Source of the DNA: Lewinella sp. IMCC34191
Lineage (GTDB): Bacteria > Bacteroidota > Bacteroidia > Chitinophagales > Saprospiraceae
Assembly (NCBI RefSeq): GCF_003390935.1
Contig: NZ_QNQZ01000001.1
Span: forward strand, 744,001 to 808,000
Reading direction: 5' to 3'
DNA length: 64,000 nucleotides
In this document: positions 40,348 through 48,639 of the stretch, in pieces
Numbering within the stretch: position 1 is the first letter of the stretch
Layout of the letters: every line of letters starts with the position of its first letter
Position numbers and translations under genes: made by a program
Notes under the pieces: generated by a model
Database searches by the model: none
What the model saw: only the letters and a program-made list of their open reading frames with translations
Told to the model about the DNA's origin: nothing

Positions 40348-41127
40348 TCACCCAACTTTCTCTTCATCTTTCCTTATCCCCTTGGCCGCCACCCAGAGCC
40401 GTTCCATTTCCGGCAACGACATGCTATTCAAGCCGGCCGCCGGCGCGTTGGATTCTACGTACTCGAAGCGTTGCCGAAACTTGCGATTGGTTCGCTCCAG
40501 CGCGGTTTCCGGATCGATTCCCTGCCAACGGGCGTAGTTGATGAGGCTGAATAGGAGATCGCCGAACTCCGCTTCGCGTTCCGTGTCTCCCTCGGCCGTC
40601 CGGAATTCCTCGATTTCCTCCCGCACTTTGTCCCAAACCTGCTCTTTATTGTCCCAGTCAAACCCGAATTGGGCCGTTTTTTCCTGCATGCGCATAGCCT
40701 TGACCATGGCCGGCAGGGCGGTGGGTACTCCGGAGAGAACGGTTTTTTTCCCTTTTCCCTCGGTCAGTTTGATCTGCTCCCAATTGCGCTTGACGGCCTC
40801 CGCGTCTTCGGCTACGGTATCGCCGTAGATGTGGGGATGGCGCTTGATGAGTTTATCGCACACCGTATTTAGGGCATCCGCAATGTCCCAGGCGCCCTTC
40901 TCCGAGGCAATACGGGCGTAGAAAACCATGTGCAGTAGCAGGTCTCCGACTTCTTCCTTAATGCCCGACAGGTCTTCGGACAATAGCTCATCCGCCAGCT
41001 CGTAGGTTTCTTCGATGGTTAGTTTGCGCAGCGACTGAAACGTCTGTTTGCGATCCCAGGGACACTGCTCGCGCAGCTCGTCCATAATTGTCAGCAGTCT
41101 CTGAAAGGCGGATAGTTGGGGAGTCAT
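40348..41127 (-). CDS. mazG: Nucleoside triphosphate pyrophosphohydrolase MazG
   Basis: A 259-residue all-alpha NTP pyrophosphatase with two MazG repeats, which removes aberrant nucleotides. Motifs are LREQCPWDRKQTFQSLRKLT, then IEETYELADEL and KEEVGDLLLHMVFYARIASE. The second repeat has VREEIEEFRTA and EFGDLLFSLINYARWQGIDP, each with the EExxE/ExxD metal sites. The ATG at 41127 (MTPQLSAFQRLLTIM) is taken over an in-frame upstream codon because a TACCTTTG box lies only 4 nt before it. Confidence 0.94.
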   Translation of the reverse strand: MTPQLSAFQRLLTIMDELREQCPWDRKQTFQSLRKLTIEETYELADELLSEDLSGIKEEVGDLLLHMVFYARIASEKGAWDIADALNTVCDKLIKRHPHIYGDTVAEDAEAVKRNWEQIKLTEGKGKKTVLSGVPTALPAMVKAMRMQEKTAQFGFDWDNKEQVWDKVREEIEEFRTAEGDTEREAEFGDLLFSLINYARWQGIDPETALERTNRKFRQRFEYVESNAPAAGLNSMSLPEMERLWVAAKGIRKDEEKVG

Positions 41128-41131
41128 AGTA

Positions 41132-41139
41132 CAAAGGTA
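41132..41139 (-). promoter_or_regulatory. -7 box 4 nt before the mazG start codon
   Basis: TACCTTTG followed by TACT and the ATG at 41127 on the minus strand. It implies a leaderless or nearly leaderless transcript. Confidence 0.5.
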
Positions 41140-41207
41140 AGGGGGCAAATGGTCGGGTAGCCAGGGGATTCAATTGGCAATTCCGTAACTTTCTAAAAAA
41201 AAGCTCC

Positions 41208-42008
41208 TTGTTCCGTTTGGTTCTCTGGGCCGCCTTGTTGTTTTCCTTACCGCTCACCGCCCAAAACGCCCTATCTACCGCTACCGATGCGCGCTCGTTC
41301 GGGCTAGCAGGTGCTGGCGTGGCCGGTACGGGGTTATCCGCTTTGTGGCTCAATCCCGCGGGCATGGCGCCTTCCCGACGTCTGGGCTTCGCGGCTTCTT
41401 TTAGTCAGCCCTACGGTCTCTGGGAACTGAGGACCGCTACGGCCGGTGTCGTGTATCGGGGCTTTGGCCTTCAACTATCCACCCACGGCTTTTCGTCGTA
41501 CAACCTTCAGCGCTATGGCTTGCTCTATGGCCGTAGTGTAGCTGAAAAATGGCGTATCGGGGCGGGCCTGCATCTGCTACGGCGTACCGTCGCGGGCTAC
41601 CCGTCGGTCCTGGCTTTACTACCCAACGTTGGGGTCCAGTTTTCACCCGGACGAATTCTGCAATTCGGCCTGACCGTTTCTAACCCGACCGCCGCGGCCG
41701 ACCTCCCGCTCCGGGGGGCAATCGGTGTTCGGTACGCGATCGGAAGCCGCGTGTGGCTGCTGCTCGATGAGAGCTACTCTTCGCCGTGGGGTGCTTCCAC
41801 CCGGTTCGGGATCAGTTATAGACCGGTGGACGCCGTCCGACTCAACTTCGGATTCCGCACCGCGCCCGCGCAAATCACTTTTGGCGTCGGTTACGCGATC
41901 GGTGGTCAATTGGAACTTACCGCCGCGGGTACTCAGCACCCCCAACTCGGTACCGGCTTCGGGGCGGGCATTCGCCGGATGTCGGACTCCACGGGGGAAA
42001 ACCAATAG
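41208..42008 (+). CDS. Outer membrane beta-barrel protein, PorV/PorQ-like
   Basis: A roughly 266-residue exported protein. It opens with a signal peptide (FRLVLWAALLFSLPLTAQN) and then the motif ARSFGLAGAGVAGTGLSALW with LNPAGMAP, which matches the N-terminal hatch of the PorV/FadL-like barrels. Alternating hydrophobic strands follow (GVRYAIGSRVWLLLDESY, RFGISYRPVDAVRLNFGFRT). No ATG fits the signal peptide; a TTG at 41208 is the likely start, with an A-rich run (CTAAAAAAAAG) just upstream and TAACTTTC as a possible -7 box. Function is unknown; the proline dehydrogenase gene follows after 56 nt. Confidence 0.75.
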   Translation: MFRLVLWAALLFSLPLTAQNALSTATDARSFGLAGAGVAGTGLSALWLNPAGMAPSRRLGFAASFSQPYGLWELRTATAGVVYRGFGLQLSTHGFSSYNLQRYGLLYGRSVAEKWRIGAGLHLLRRTVAGYPSVLALLPNVGVQFSPGRILQFGLTVSNPTAAADLPLRGAIGVRYAIGSRVWLLLDESYSSPWGASTRFGISYRPVDAVRLNFGFRTAPAQITFGVGYAIGGQLELTAAGTQHPQLGTGFGAGIRRMSDSTGENQ

Positions 42009-42064
42009 GCCGAGAACGGGTTTCATTGTTGTCGCTGCAACCATAGCGACTCAATTGTAGGATT

Positions 42065-43315
42065 ATGAAGAAGGGTGGAGGCCCCGTACGGGATTTTTCG
42101 CTGGCCGAGGAGGTCCGCAAGGACTTTACGCAGCAACAACGATCACTTCCCGACTTTTCAAATACGGCACTGACCTTCCGGCATTTGAGCGACTCCCGGC
42201 TGCGGGGTACCCGCCGGTTGTTTCGTCTGATGGGCAACCGTTACCTCACTAAGCTAATGGGTACGCTCGGGATGCGTGCCGTCGACTGGTCCTTACCCGG
42301 TGCCAGATGGGCCGTGCGTAACACGGTCTATAAACAGTTTGTCGGAGGTACCGATTTTGAAGACGCCCAGCAATCCATCGCCGCGCTGGCGGAAAGGGGG
42401 GTGGACAGCATTCTCGATTACGGCGCCGAGGGCCTGCATACCGCCGAGGGCATGGACGCCTCCATGCAGGAAGTGTTGCAGGCCACTGAATTCTGCGCCC
42501 AGACCGATGCGGCAATCGGATCGGTTGTCAAACTCAGCGGTCTGGTACGTTTCTCTATCCTGGAATCTTACAACGATAAAGTAATCGATTTCGAGAACGT
42601 TGCCGACGCCGAACTGAAGGCCGGTATTCAGCGACTTGATCGCATCTGTCGACTCGCCTACGAGCGGGGGACGGAAGTCTACCTCGATGCGGAGGAAAGC
42701 TGGATTCAGTCGACGATCGATCAGATTGCCGAACATATGATGGCTCGCTACAACCGGGAAAAGCACGTGGTTTTCACAACCTGCCAGCTATACCGGCACG
42801 ACCGTCTCGCCTATCTGAAAGCGCTGCACCGGCGTTCCAAGCAGGAAGGATTCAAGCTAGCCCTGAAGATTGTCCGGGGTGCCTATATGAATAAGGAAAA
42901 CAAGCGAGCACAGACATTTGGACTCCGAAGCCCGATCCAATCTACCCTCGCTGAAACGCACCGCGATTTTAATGCCGCGGCAGAATACTGCCTCGACCAC
43001 CTGGAAGATATCGCCTGCTGCGTGGCCAGCCACAATGAAGCCAGTGTGGTGCGCCACATTTCCCGGATGCAGGAATTGAATGTGGATCGCAATCACCCGA
43101 ACGTTCGTTTTTCTCAGCTACTTGGTATGAGCGACAACCTAACCTTCAACCTGGCCGAAGGCGGTTACAACGTCAGCAAGTATATGGTCTACGGTCCCGT
43201 CCATGAGGTATTACCCTACCTTATCCGCCGGGCGGAAGAAAATACTTCGGTCACGGGTGAGGCGGGAAGAGAACTTAAGATGCTCGATGAGGAAGTCGCT
43301 CGTCGGGGACTTTAG
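42065..43315 (+). CDS. Proline dehydrogenase (FAD)
   Basis: A 416-residue monofunctional PutA-like TIM-barrel flavoenzyme that oxidises proline to pyrroline-5-carboxylate and feeds electrons to quinone. Typical sites are LDAEESWIQSTIDQIAEHMM, FTTCQLYRHDRLAYL, LKIVRGAYMNKENKRA, the FAD-site SHNEASV, and the C-terminal PYLIRRAEENTSV with the proline-binding arginines. The partner P5C dehydrogenase is not in the window. It probably shares a transcript with the upstream outer membrane protein gene. Confidence 0.93.
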   Translation: MKKGGGPVRDFSLAEEVRKDFTQQQRSLPDFSNTALTFRHLSDSRLRGTRRLFRLMGNRYLTKLMGTLGMRAVDWSLPGARWAVRNTVYKQFVGGTDFEDAQQSIAALAERGVDSILDYGAEGLHTAEGMDASMQEVLQATEFCAQTDAAIGSVVKLSGLVRFSILESYNDKVIDFENVADAELKAGIQRLDRICRLAYERGTEVYLDAEESWIQSTIDQIAEHMMARYNREKHVVFTTCQLYRHDRLAYLKALHRRSKQEGFKLALKIVRGAYMNKENKRAQTFGLRSPIQSTLAETHRDFNAAAEYCLDHLEDIACCVASHNEASVVRHISRMQELNVDRNHPNVRFSQLLGMSDNLTFNLAEGGYNVSKYMVYGPVHEVLPYLIRRAEENTSVTGEAGRELKMLDEEVARRGL

Positions 43316-43328
43316 ATAATCTTCCTGA

Positions 43329-44399
43329 TTACGGCGCCTTTCCACCGTAATCCTGGCCTAACATCGACCAGACGGTGATGAATAGCGCCGCCAGGGTAGG
43401 GCCGATAACGAAGCCCGTCAGCCCGAACATAGCGATTCCGCCCAGGGTAGAAATCAATACGACCCAATCCGGCATATGCGTGTCTCGGCCTACTAACAAG
43501 GGACGTAGCAGGTTGTCGACCAAGCCGATGATCAGGGATCCGACGACGACGATAATAATTCCGGAGGCAACGTTTCCCTGGATAAACATGATGATGGCGG
43601 CCGGCACCCACACGATAGCGCTACCTCCAACCGGCAACAAGGCCAATAACATCATCGCTACTCCCCAAAGCAGGGCGGCCGGTATACCCAGCACCGCGAA
43701 CAGGATACCACCGATTGCTCCCTGCACGAAGGCCACAATCAGCGTTCCCTTCAGCGTTGCGCGAGCAACCAGAGCAAAGCGTTCGAAAAGAGCACGCTCC
43801 CGGCGATCACCCATCGGGATGGTGTCTACCAGGGTACGCTGAATGTTCCACCCGTCCACCAGAAAGAAATAAAGCAGGTAGATCACCAGGGTGAACTGAA
43901 TGATAATGTTGACAATGCTTCCCCCGAAGCCGATCGCCCAGGTAGCGAGGAACTGGCTGGCCTGACCGATCGCGGTGTTCAAACGGGTCCGCAAATCCCC
44001 CGTACTCACCCCAAAATCACTCAGGGCTTCCGATACCCTCGGCAGGCGCTCGTCGACATAGTCGAGAATCACCGTGGTGTTAATGTCCCCGGCCTGTACG
44101 TTCTGGTATAGGGACATTGCCTGATTGACCAGCGCGATGGTGAGCAAGGTAAACGGGACGATTACGAAAAGGACCACTAATAGGGTGGTAATCGCTCCGG
44201 CAAGACTATCCCTGCCCCGCACCCACAACCGGATGCGACGGTACACCGGGAAGAAAATCACCGCCAGGACCGCTCCCCAGAAAACGGTCAGAATGAAGGG
44301 ACCGATCAACCAAAAAAACGCGAAGGTGGTCAAGGCCACCAGGATAAAGAAGATGTTACGCTTGACCTTCCGAATAATCATATTGTTCTCGAGCGGCAT
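43329..44399 (-). CDS. AI-2E family transporter
   Basis: A 356-residue inner-membrane protein with about eight helices. Family traits are the N-terminal LIGPFILTVFWGAVLAVIFF, the periplasmic helical region with RLPRVSEALSDFGVS, GTLIVAFVQGAIGGILFAVL, LLALLPVGGSAIVWVPAAI and near the end LIIGLVDNLLRPLLVGRDTH. The family was named for autoinducer export but includes Na+/H+ antiporters and other carriers, so the substrate is open. The second ATG at 44381 (MIIRKVKRN) may be the true start. It is convergent with proline dehydrogenase, with 13 nt between stops. Confidence 0.88.
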   Translation of the reverse strand: MPLENNMIIRKVKRNIFFILVALTTFAFFWLIGPFILTVFWGAVLAVIFFPVYRRIRLWVRGRDSLAGAITTLLVVLFVIVPFTLLTIALVNQAMSLYQNVQAGDINTTVILDYVDERLPRVSEALSDFGVSTGDLRTRLNTAIGQASQFLATWAIGFGGSIVNIIIQFTLVIYLLYFFLVDGWNIQRTLVDTIPMGDRRERALFERFALVARATLKGTLIVAFVQGAIGGILFAVLGIPAALLWGVAMMLLALLPVGGSAIVWVPAAIIMFIQGNVASGIIIVVVGSLIIGLVDNLLRPLLVGRDTHMPDWVVLISTLGGIAMFGLTGFVIGPTLAALFITVWSMLGQDYGGKAP

Positions 44400-44613
44400 G
44401 CATGCTGGGTTGTTGGACGCGAACTACATGGTTCGTATCCGCATACGTATTACCCAATGGAGTGTCCAGTGTTCGGTGGCCGGCAGAGCCGGGGGTTATT
44501 TCTTCTTCCTCGGTATTTAGCGGGCTACGAAAACAAGGTCAGGAGTATCCCTTCGTTATCCTCTTGTCCGGCAGCAGACGCTGGCCGGGCGGTGTACTTC
44601 GACTTCGGCACTT

Positions 44614-44621
44614 TACCTTCG
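44614..44621 (+). promoter_or_regulatory. -7 box 6 nt before the PorV-like gene
   Basis: TACCTTCG differs from TACCTTTG at one base and ends 6 nt before the ATG at 44628. Confidence 0.35.
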
Positions 44622-44627
44622 CTTTCC

Positions 44628-45725
44628 ATGTTTATTTCCACCCCGTTACGCATCGCATTCCTCATCCTGTTCACCTGCGCACTCTCCGCGCAGAAATACA
44701 GCAACGAATTCTTGTCGATCGGCGTCGGCGCACGCGCTCAGGGCATGGGTACGGCCGTGGCGGCGACGCAGAATGACGTCTACGCCTCGGCCTGGAACCC
44801 GGCAGGCCTGGCCGCTATCCCGGCGGAACGCGGTTTGGAATTAGGAGCCATGCACGCCGAGTGGTTCGGTGGGGTAGGGAACTACGATTTCCTCGGGATC
44901 ACGCTGCCTTTATCAACCGGAAATCAACGCCTCGGCTTCAGCCTGATTCGTTTCGGTATCGACCAAATCCCCAATACACTTTCGCTCTACGAAGCGGACG
45001 GTACCATCAATTTCGATAACGTCACCGAGTTTTCGGCGGCGGACTATGCCTTTCTAGGCAGTTACGCCCGGGCTTTCTACAAAGAGCGCGGTATTCTGCG
45101 TGTCGGCGGAAACGTAAAGGTTATCCACCGGAGTATTGGAGAGTTTGCCACGAGCTGGGGGTTCGGACTGGATCTCGGAGCCCAATACCAGCGAAATGAC
45201 TGGACCTTCGCCTTCCTGGGGCGCGACGTCACCACCACTTTCAATGCCTGGAGTATCAATTTCAGCGAGGAAGATCGCGCTGTACTTGAACTGACCGGAA
45301 ACGAGGTAACCCCCCAGAGCGTGGAGATCACCAATCCGACGCTGATGTTAGGTGCCGCCCGCCGGTTTGCCCTGACGGAGCAGATCGGCCTGACCGCTGA
45401 GCTTAACCTGATTGCCACCACCGACGGAAGGCGGAACACGCTGATCAGTGCCGATCCGGTTAGCCTGGATCCGGCTCTTGGACTGGAGGCGGATTATGGC
45501 GGTTTTGTCTACCTGCGCGCCGGCGTCAGTCAACTCCAACGGATTCAGGACTTTGGAGGCACCGAAAACCTCCAGTCCCGTCCGGCCCTGGGGCTCGGAC
45601 TAAAAGTGGGACAGTTGTACGTTGATTATGCCTATACCGACCTCGGCGATAATGAAGGCAGATCAACCTACAGCCACGTAGTTAGTTTGCGGCTCGGCAT
45701 TCGTCCGGCATCGCCGGAGCAGTAG
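44628..45725 (+). CDS. PorV/PorQ family outer membrane protein
   Basis: A 365-residue beta-barrel protein. The signal peptide MFISTPLRIAFLILFTCALS ends at AQ. The family signature follows at once: NEFLSIGVGARAQGMGTAVA and DVYASAWNPAGLAA. Repeated strands then close with the YVDYAYTDLGDNEG motif and LRLGIRP. PorV shuttles T9SS cargo to the attachment complex and PorQ is a related accessory protein; which of these this copy is cannot be decided without comparison. The ATG at 44628 is favoured over the open frame extending to 44457 because the signal peptide starts there. Confidence 0.88.
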   Translation: MFISTPLRIAFLILFTCALSAQKYSNEFLSIGVGARAQGMGTAVAATQNDVYASAWNPAGLAAIPAERGLELGAMHAEWFGGVGNYDFLGITLPLSTGNQRLGFSLIRFGIDQIPNTLSLYEADGTINFDNVTEFSAADYAFLGSYARAFYKERGILRVGGNVKVIHRSIGEFATSWGFGLDLGAQYQRNDWTFAFLGRDVTTTFNAWSINFSEEDRAVLELTGNEVTPQSVEITNPTLMLGAARRFALTEQIGLTAELNLIATTDGRRNTLISADPVSLDPALGLEADYGGFVYLRAGVSQLQRIQDFGGTENLQSRPALGLGLKVGQLYVDYAYTDLGDNEGRSTYSHVVSLRLGIRPASPEQ

Positions 45726-45770
45726 ACCTAGCCCTCGTCCAGTTGAGCGGGGAGGACTTCTATTTCCGTT

Positions 45771-45980
45771 TCAAAGGGTACCTTCCCGGCATACGGCTGT
45801 GGCCCGTTCTAATAGTTCGGCTTCGTTATATATGTACTCCAAGTGGTCTACTTGCTGTATGGTGATAAGCGCAACGCCGTCCCGAACATCCGCAACCCGA
45901 ATGCTGACGCCCACTTCGAAAAGATTCTGTTGAATGGCCCGGCAGTAGGGACTGGATGCTAGGTAGGTGCGTATGTCCAT
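45771..45980 (-). CDS. Small hypothetical protein
   Basis: A 69-residue open frame not recognised. It starts MDIRTYLASSPYCRAIQQNL and contains an alternating pattern VGVSIRVADVRDGVALITI that looks like two beta strands, then an acidic helix YIYNEAELLERATAV. There is no signal peptide or membrane segment. The spacing (45 nt from the PorV-like stop, on the opposite strand) and protein-like composition favour a real gene, but there is no promoter or homologue to support it. Confidence 0.4.
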   Translation of the reverse strand: MDIRTYLASSPYCRAIQQNLFEVGVSIRVADVRDGVALITIQQVDHLEYIYNEAELLERATAVCREGTL

Positions 45981-46135
45981 GATTGAATGGGCTTCAAGTG
46001 CAACATCATCCCGCGTGGCGAAAAAGGCGTGTGGCGCTTTGATAAGCCTCCGAAAGAGGTAGCCCGTTGCAGAGCGACCAGTATCACGTCAATGTTTTTC
46101 AGGAAAGCAGTGAATTCTACAATCGAAGTGGGCCG

Positions 46136-46176
46136 AAAAAAGTTCGGGCTATCCGGTATATGACCGAATAGCCCGA
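46136..46176 (-). terminator. Rho-independent terminator of tRNA-His
   Basis: TCGGGCTAT (46144-46152) pairs with ATAGCCCGA (46168-46176), with an inner CGGT/ACCG extension. On the minus strand it is followed by ACTTTTTT, a strong terminator 6 nt after the tRNA. Confidence 0.85.
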
Positions 46177-46181
46177 TATAG

Positions 46182-46256
46182 GGTGGAAGACCGGGTTCGA
46201 ACCGGCGACCTCTGGAATCACAATCCAGCGCTCTAACCAACTGAGCTACAACCACC
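46182..46256 (-). tRNA. tRNA-His, anticodon GTG
   Basis: A 75-nt tRNA on the minus strand including the His-specific G-1 (46256), which pairs with C73 (46182). The acceptor is GTGGTTG with CTTCCAC, the D arm GCTC/GAGC, the anticodon stem CTGGA/TCCAG around TTGTGAT, and the T arm GCCGG-TTCGAAC-CCGGT. Pairs 5-68 and 6-67 are T-T mismatches, so the acceptor stem is only partly paired. CCA is not encoded. Its promoter is TACCTTTG at 46286-46293. Confidence 0.93.
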
Positions 46257-46285
46257 ATGTAATACAGCTCCCTTAGAAAGCGACG

Positions 46286-46293
46286 CAAAGGTA
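46286..46293 (-). promoter_or_regulatory. -7 box of tRNA-His
   Basis: TACCTTTG on the minus strand followed by CGTCGC, 29 nt before the mature tRNA 5' end. It lies between pyrF and the tRNA. Confidence 0.55.
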
Positions 46294-46305
46294 AAAAGTT
46301 CCGGC

Positions 46306-47109
46306 TTACCGCGAAAGGTCAGGGCAAAATTTCTCAAGTGCTTCCCGCATTTTTTCCTGAAGGCTTTTGGCCGCAAGTGCTGGATCTGCCGCGTAAATGA
46401 TGCCACGGCTGCTATTGACAAGCAGTCCGCAGGATGAATTCATGCCGTATCGGCAAACTTCGTCTAAATCCCCGCCCTGGGCTCCGACTCCCGGAACCAG
46501 GAAAAAGTGCTGCGGGCAGGTCTCCCGCAAAGCTTTGAATTTTTCCGCCTGGGTGGCACCGCAGACAAACATCAATTGATCTGATGACCCCCATTTACTT
46601 ACTCGCTCCATGACCTTAAGATAAAGGGGGGTATCCCCACCGTCTTGGGTAGCGTGCTGAAAGTCCTGGCTACCCGCATTGCTGGTCAGGGCAAGCACTA
46701 TCGCCCATTTGCCCGGAGTTTCCAAAAACGGAGAGACGCTATCCTCCCCCATGTAGGGCGCCGCGGTAATGGCATCCGCCCCCAGGGTGTCGAAGGCGAA
46801 GCGAGCGTAAAAGCGGGAAGTATTCCCGATATCTCCGCGCTTGGCATCCGCGATAATGAAGTGCTCGTTTCCGATGTAGGTTATGGTCTGCCGGAGAATC
46901 TCCATACCGCCCATACCGAGTGCCTCGTAGAAGGCCGTATTGGGCTTATACGCAACGCAGTAAGGTCGCGTAGCGTCAATAATGTGGCGGTTGAATGCCA
47001 GTACGTCACCCCCGAATTCAGAAGGGATCCGATCCGGATCGGGATCCAGTCCCACACACAGGAAGCTTTGTTTTTCGCTAATCGTTCGGATTAAGTGCTG
47101 TCGATCCAT
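46306..47109 (-). CDS. pyrF: Orotidine 5'-phosphate decarboxylase
   Basis: A 267-residue subfamily 2 decarboxylase that makes UMP in pyrimidine synthesis. Motifs are SFLCVGLDPDPDRIPSEF, VAYKPNTAFYEALG and the catalytic IIADAKRGDIGNTSRFY (Lys and Asp), with TAAPYMGEDSVSPFLE and VPGVGAQGGDLDE. The ATG at 47109 is chosen from homology (MDRQHLIRTISEKQ). An 8-bp inverted repeat lies between the -7 box at 47128-47135 and the start codon (47109-47130), which may regulate it. Confidence 0.95.
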   Translation of the reverse strand: MDRQHLIRTISEKQSFLCVGLDPDPDRIPSEFGGDVLAFNRHIIDATRPYCVAYKPNTAFYEALGMGGMEILRQTITYIGNEHFIIADAKRGDIGNTSRFYARFAFDTLGADAITAAPYMGEDSVSPFLETPGKWAIVLALTSNAGSQDFQHATQDGGDTPLYLKVMERVSKWGSSDQLMFVCGATQAEKFKALRETCPQHFFLVPGVGAQGGDLDEVCRYGMNSSCGLLVNSSRGIIYAADPALAAKSLQEKMREALEKFCPDLSR

Positions 47110-47130
47110 TGCCGGCTGTTTGGCCGGCAA
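47109..47130 (-). promoter_or_regulatory. Inverted repeat between the -7 box and the pyrF start
   Basis: TTGCCGGC (47109-47116) and GCCGGCAA (47123-47130) are perfect 8-bp arms around 6 nt. They overlap the end of the -7 box on one side and the first base of the ATG on the other, so it could be an operator or a 5' hairpin in the mRNA. Confidence 0.45.
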
Positions 47131-47135
47131 AGGTA
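47128..47135 (-). promoter_or_regulatory. -7 box of pyrF
   Basis: TACCTTTG on the minus strand followed by CCGGCC, 18 nt before the ATG at 47109. Confidence 0.5.
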
Positions 47136-47141
47136 GGGGCA

Positions 47142-47399
47142 TTACTTCACGAATCCGTAGTTGAGGGCTCCGTATGTTTTCCCAACTCTCCGGAAGGGGT
47201 GGCGAGCCTGAATTTTAAACCGGATGCAGGCATCCGGATAGTGGGACGCGCAGAGTTCGTCGTACAGAATCGACGGTACATTGCGGTAGGCGATCGTGGT
47301 GGGACCGCTTAAATAGGTAAGAAACAGGATAGCGGTTTCGCGATTATAGAAGGCTTTGCCGACTATTTCGCTTTCCTTCCCAAAAGTGTGTTGTAGCAT
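47142..47399 (-). CDS. KTSC domain protein
   Basis: An 85-residue cytosolic protein. The pattern SEIVGKAFYNRETAILFLTY, IAYRNVPSILYDEL and RFKIQARHPFRRVG fits the small KTSC domain, named for a Lys-tRNA-synthetase-associated motif and of unknown function. The first ATG is at 47399; an open reading frame from a TTG at 47426 is less likely. It ends 33 nt before pyrF on the same strand, so the two may be co-transcribed, but pyrF has its own -7 box in the gap. Confidence 0.72.
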   Translation of the reverse strand: MLQHTFGKESEIVGKAFYNRETAILFLTYLSGPTTIAYRNVPSILYDELCASHYPDACIRFKIQARHPFRRVGKTYGALNYGFVK

Positions 47400-47549
47400 G
47401 ATCGTAGGCTTAGGGTCATGTTCCAAACGTTAAAGGTTCGAACCGCGTTCACTCGGGAAATAAGAAAAAGAACATAAATCGGAATTTGCCATATGTTGCA
47501 ACATAATTGTTGGATAGCGCAGTCCAATTGATGTCTCGACAGACAATTA

Positions 47550-48638
47550 TTAGAAGGTAGGGCATCGCACCCGGCTCGGGTATGCGGCTTCCTGGCGGTA
47601 AACTATACTGATTTCAAAGCCTCCGCGGGTGTTCGTCACCTTATTAAGGTTTCCCGTCCGCAGGTCATAACTGACGCCAACCTGTACGCTTTCGAGCTCA
47701 AGCGCTACTAGCGCAAGCAGGGAGCCCAGACCGGCTCCGCCACCGTCTTGTGCGGTAAACTGGCCGTAAGTGCCCATCCGGAGGGCGATCTCTCGCCATT
47801 CTCGCTGAGTGTACCGGAAGCTGCCCCCCAGCAGCAGGCTCTGGCTCGGCCCCTGCAGAGACCAGCGAAAGGAAGGTAAAAAGGTGCTAAAACCGTGACC
47901 GAGCGGAAGTTCCCCCCCGCCGTTCAGGGTGTATCGGCGGTACAGTAGGTCTTCATTGTCTGGTACGGGCGAGACGTTAGGCTTGTTGAGATGGTATACG
48001 GCGCCACCGAAGTACGCTCCTTGCCGGTCGCCGAAGGAAGCAAACCAGGCCAAGCCGGCGCTGACATCCAGGTATACATCTCCACTCATCCCGGAAAAAC
48101 CTTCCTGGCTGGGGAGGCTACGGTCCAAATAGGCTTGGCGGGTACCCGGATCGACGAAGTACTGTTCCGAAAACCAAACTTTGTTTAAGTCAAATCCACG
48201 TTGACCGACACCTAACTGGGCCCCGCCGCTGAGGTAGTGAGCATTTCGTTTTCCCCTGCCATAACCGGCCAGTTGTTGCTGGTAACTAGCACTCACCAGG
48301 CCCTGGCTACGTACGTAGTCACTTGACCCAGCCTGATCGTGCTGGATCATTATCCCGAAGCCGGCAAAATTCCCCCGGTTGACGGGCCGGCGAATATCGG
48401 CCGCCGCGGCAACACTGCGGTAAGCCTCGTCGGTCGTCAGTCGGGTGTACAATTCCTGATAATTCAGTTGTAGTCGCAGCTGATCGTCCATTACCCCGGT
48501 AAGGGCCGGATTGGTAAGCAAAGGTGCGGCTCCCAGTTGCTTGAATAAAGCATCCTGCGCCCGCGCGATTGTACTCAACCCGAATGAAACCGTAAGCAGT
48601 AAAGCGGTAAAGAGATTATGCGTCGACAGGCCTTTCAT
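47550..48638 (-). CDS. PorP/SprF family type IX secretion membrane protein
   Basis: A 362-residue outer membrane protein. It has a signal peptide ending STIARAQ, then the family opening FKQLGAAPLLTNPALTGVM. Barrel strands follow, with NFAGFGIMIQHDQAGSSDY, GAQLGVGQRGFDLNKVWFSE, AYFGGAVYHLNKPNVSP and a final GGFEISIVYR. SprF is needed to attach the adhesin SprB at the cell surface in F. johnsoniae. Here it starts 2 nt after the stop of the large SprB-repeat adhesin, the classic adhesin-PorP/SprF operon order, so it most likely secretes or anchors that protein. Confidence 0.93.
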   Translation of the reverse strand: MKGLSTHNLFTALLLTVSFGLSTIARAQDALFKQLGAAPLLTNPALTGVMDDQLRLQLNYQELYTRLTTDEAYRSVAAAADIRRPVNRGNFAGFGIMIQHDQAGSSDYVRSQGLVSASYQQQLAGYGRGKRNAHYLSGGAQLGVGQRGFDLNKVWFSEQYFVDPGTRQAYLDRSLPSQEGFSGMSGDVYLDVSAGLAWFASFGDRQGAYFGGAVYHLNKPNVSPVPDNEDLLYRRYTLNGGGELPLGHGFSTFLPSFRWSLQGPSQSLLLGGSFRYTQREWREIALRMGTYGQFTAQDGGGAGLGSLLALVALELESVQVGVSYDLRTGNLNKVTNTRGGFEISIVYRQEAAYPSRVRCPTF

Positions 48639-48639
48639 A

